NCBI GenBank assembly: GCA_028290345.1
Contig: JAQGKB010000077.1
Location: 1-6,544, forward strand
Reading direction: 5' to 3'
DNA length: 6,544 nucleotides
Origin: Hyphomicrobiales bacterium
GTDB lineage: Bacteria > Pseudomonadota > Alphaproteobacteria > Rhizobiales > Devosiaceae
This document shows, one piece after another, positions 5,180 to 6,544 of this stretch. The first letter of the stretch is position 1. Every line of letters begins with the position of its first letter. A program made the position numbers and the translations under genes. The notes under the pieces were generated by a model. That model saw only the letters and a list, made by a program, of their open reading frames with translations, had not been told where the DNA came from and did no database searches.

Positions 5180-6544
5180 ATGGAAACCCAAGCAGTGCCG
5201 GCCCTGACGACTCGCGTCGATAAGCCATACGTCGACCTTCGCGAGTTTCTCGAGCGGGTCGATGCCCTGGGAGAGCTGAAGCGGGTCTCCGGGGCCGGCT
5301 GGGACCTGGAGATGGGGTGCCTGGCTGAGCTGATCTATCATGCCGGGCAGGAAAATCCGCCGGCAATCCTCTTTGACGACATTCCGGGCTATCCCGGCTT
5401 CCGCTGCGTCTCCGGCCTGACCAATTCCAGCCAGCGGCTGGCGGTCACGCTCGGCTTCCCGCTGTCCAAGAACGCCATCGATATCGTGCAGTGCTACCGA
5501 GACCGCATGAAGGAGCACAAGCCGATCCCGCCCGTCGAGGTCGACGCGAAGACGGCGCCGATCTACCAGAACGTCCTCCGCGGCGACGACATCGATATCC
5601 TGAAATTCCCGGTTCCAAAGCTCCATGAGCTCGACGGCGGGCGCTATGTCGGCACCGACGATCTGGTGATCATGAAGGATCCCGATGGCGGTTGGGTCAA
5701 TATCGGCACCTATCGTTCGATGGTCCACGATGCCAAATCGCTGGGATTGTGGATCTCCCCCGGCAAGCAGGGCCGTCAGATCCGCGACAAGTATTTCGCG
5801 CAGGGCAAGCCATGCCCGGTGCTGATCTGCGTCGGCCATGACCCGTTGCTGTTTTTGGCGTCGGGCAACGAGCTCCCCTATGGGCTCTCCGAATATGACT
5901 ATGCGGGTGGCCATCGCGGCCTGCCCTTCGAGGTCGTGCGCAGCGAGGTCCACGGCCTCCCGATGCCCGCGCACGCCGAGATCGTCATCGAGGGCGAGAT
6001 GCATCCGGGCGACATGCGCCTGGAAGGACCGTTCGGCGAATTCACCGGCTATTATGCCAGTCACCAGAGTCCGCAGCCTGTCGTGCGCATCCAGCGCATC
6101 TACCATCGTGACAGCCCGATCCTGACCATGGCTTCGCCGATGCAGCCACCATCGGATTTCAGCTTTTCCAAATGCGTCACGAAATCCGGGATGATCTGGG
6201 ACGAGATCGAACGTGCCGGCCTTTCCGGCGTCAAGGGCGTCTGGTGCCACGAAGCCGGCGGCGCGCGCATGTTCAACATTGTCTCAATCAAGCAGCGCTA
6301 TCCCGGCCATGCCCGGCAGGCCTTGCACCTGGCGGCAAGCTGCCAATCGGGGTCCTATCTGGGACGTTTCGTGGTGGTGGTCGACGAGGATGTCGATCCG
6401 ACCAATACCTTCGATGTGATTTGGGCGATCAGCACGCGGTGCGATCCCGCCGAGGATATCGAGTTCATCCGCCGGGCCTGGTCCGGCCCGCTCGATCCGA
6501 TGCTGACCGAGGGCAGCGGCACCAATTCGCGCGGATTGATCGAT
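5180..6544 (+). CDS. UbiD-family prenyl-FMN-dependent decarboxylase, 3'-truncated by window edge
   Basis: 455 residues are visible and the frame is still open at the edge; family members usually have about 450-500, so only the C-terminal end is missing (the last residues, NSRGLID, match the start of the terminal SR.G.DA segment). UbiD enzymes use prenylated FMN and a divalent metal plus K+ for reversible decarboxylation of aromatic, heteroaromatic or unsaturated acids. By comparison with Fdc1 (recalled positions), N174 and R179 in NIGTYR match N168/R173, E238 in LSEYDYAGG matches metal ligand E233, and E282 and E287 in EGPFGEF match catalytic E277/E282. Q197 in SPGKQGR stands where the metal-binding H191 would be, with no gap needed. 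RYPGHA and DVIWAISTRCDP are further family segments. The gene follows the monooxygenase by 12 nt with coupled translation. Closeness to ubiX supports function. The substrate is unknown, and a strictly ubiquinone role looks less likely given the transporter and monooxygenase. Confidence 0.93.
   Translation, partial: METQAVPALTTRVDKPYVDLREFLERVDALGELKRVSGAGWDLEMGCLAELIYHAGQENPPAILFDDIPGYPGFRCVSGLTNSSQRLAVTLGFPLSKNAIDIVQCYRDRMKEHKPIPPVEVDAKTAPIYQNVLRGDDIDILKFPVPKLHELDGGRYVGTDDLVIMKDPDGGWVNIGTYRSMVHDAKSLGLWISPGKQGRQIRDKYFAQGKPCPVLICVGHDPLLFLASGNELPYGLSEYDYAGGHRGLPFEVVRSEVHGLPMPAHAEIVIEGEMHPGDMRLEGPFGEFTGYYASHQSPQPVVRIQRIYHRDSPILTMASPMQPPSDFSFSKCVTKSGMIWDEIERAGLSGVKGVWCHEAGGARMFNIVSIKQRYPGHARQALHLAASCQSGSYLGRFVVVVDEDVDPTNTFDVIWAISTRCDPAEDIEFIRRAWSGPLDPMLTEGSGTNSRGLID

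Noticed and set aside
5087..6250. 387-codon open frame on the minus strand
   Set aside because: It lies wholly antisense to the conserved UbiD-family gene (with its monooxygenase end), has no recognisable domain and is explained by the strong G/C third-position bias of the real genes, which leaves few stops on the opposite strand.
1..6544. Search for mobile elements, CRISPR repeats, tRNA or rRNA genes
   Set aside because: I saw no terminal inverted repeats with transposase, no regularly spaced direct repeats, and no tRNA-like cloverleaf or rRNA sequence. The window is explained by one regulator, a transporter pair and three enzymes.

Overview
This window is a high-GC segment with all recognisable genes on the + strand. 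It suggests a Pseudomonadota genome, probably alpha- or betaproteobacterial. The basis is high GC, a tripartite tricarboxylate transporter (TctAB type), a UbiX/UbiD pair and a MarR-type regulator. I cannot decide between, for example, Bradyrhizobium-like and Bordetella/Cupriavidus-like hosts from sequence alone.

Layout: (1) 1-726, the 3' part of a MarR-type regulator that carries two winged-helix modules in tandem; its start lies off the left edge. (2) 727-928, a regulatory gap with a good sigma-70-like promoter and three inverted repeats. (3) 929-2895, tctB and tctA, overlapping by one base (TGATG), encoding the small and large membrane subunits of a TTT transporter. No receptor gene (tctC) is present. 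(4) 2896-3226, a non-coding stretch with a 14-bp hairpin, a second promoter candidate and an 18-bp palindrome resembling one upstream of tctB. (5) 3227-3826, a UbiX-type flavin prenyltransferase. (6) 3905-5167, a PhzS/salicylate-hydroxylase-like FAD monooxygenase. (7) 5180 to the right edge, a UbiD-family prenyl-FMN-dependent decarboxylase missing only its C-terminal end.

The genes read as a catabolic unit for an aromatic or heteroaromatic carboxylic acid (inference). TctAB with an unlinked or off-window receptor would import the acid. UbiX would make prenylated FMN, UbiD would use it to remove (or add) CO2, and the flavin monooxygenase would hydroxylate the ring before or after that step. 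The tandem MarR protein is the natural candidate for the effector-responsive regulator. A shared AT-rich inverted-repeat element ahead of both tctB and ubiX fits co-regulation. The substrate cannot be named from sequence. The most unusual points are the double MarR protein, the Gln at the usual metal-ligand His position of the UbiD enzyme, and a monooxygenase gene placed between the cofactor-maturation gene and the decarboxylase.
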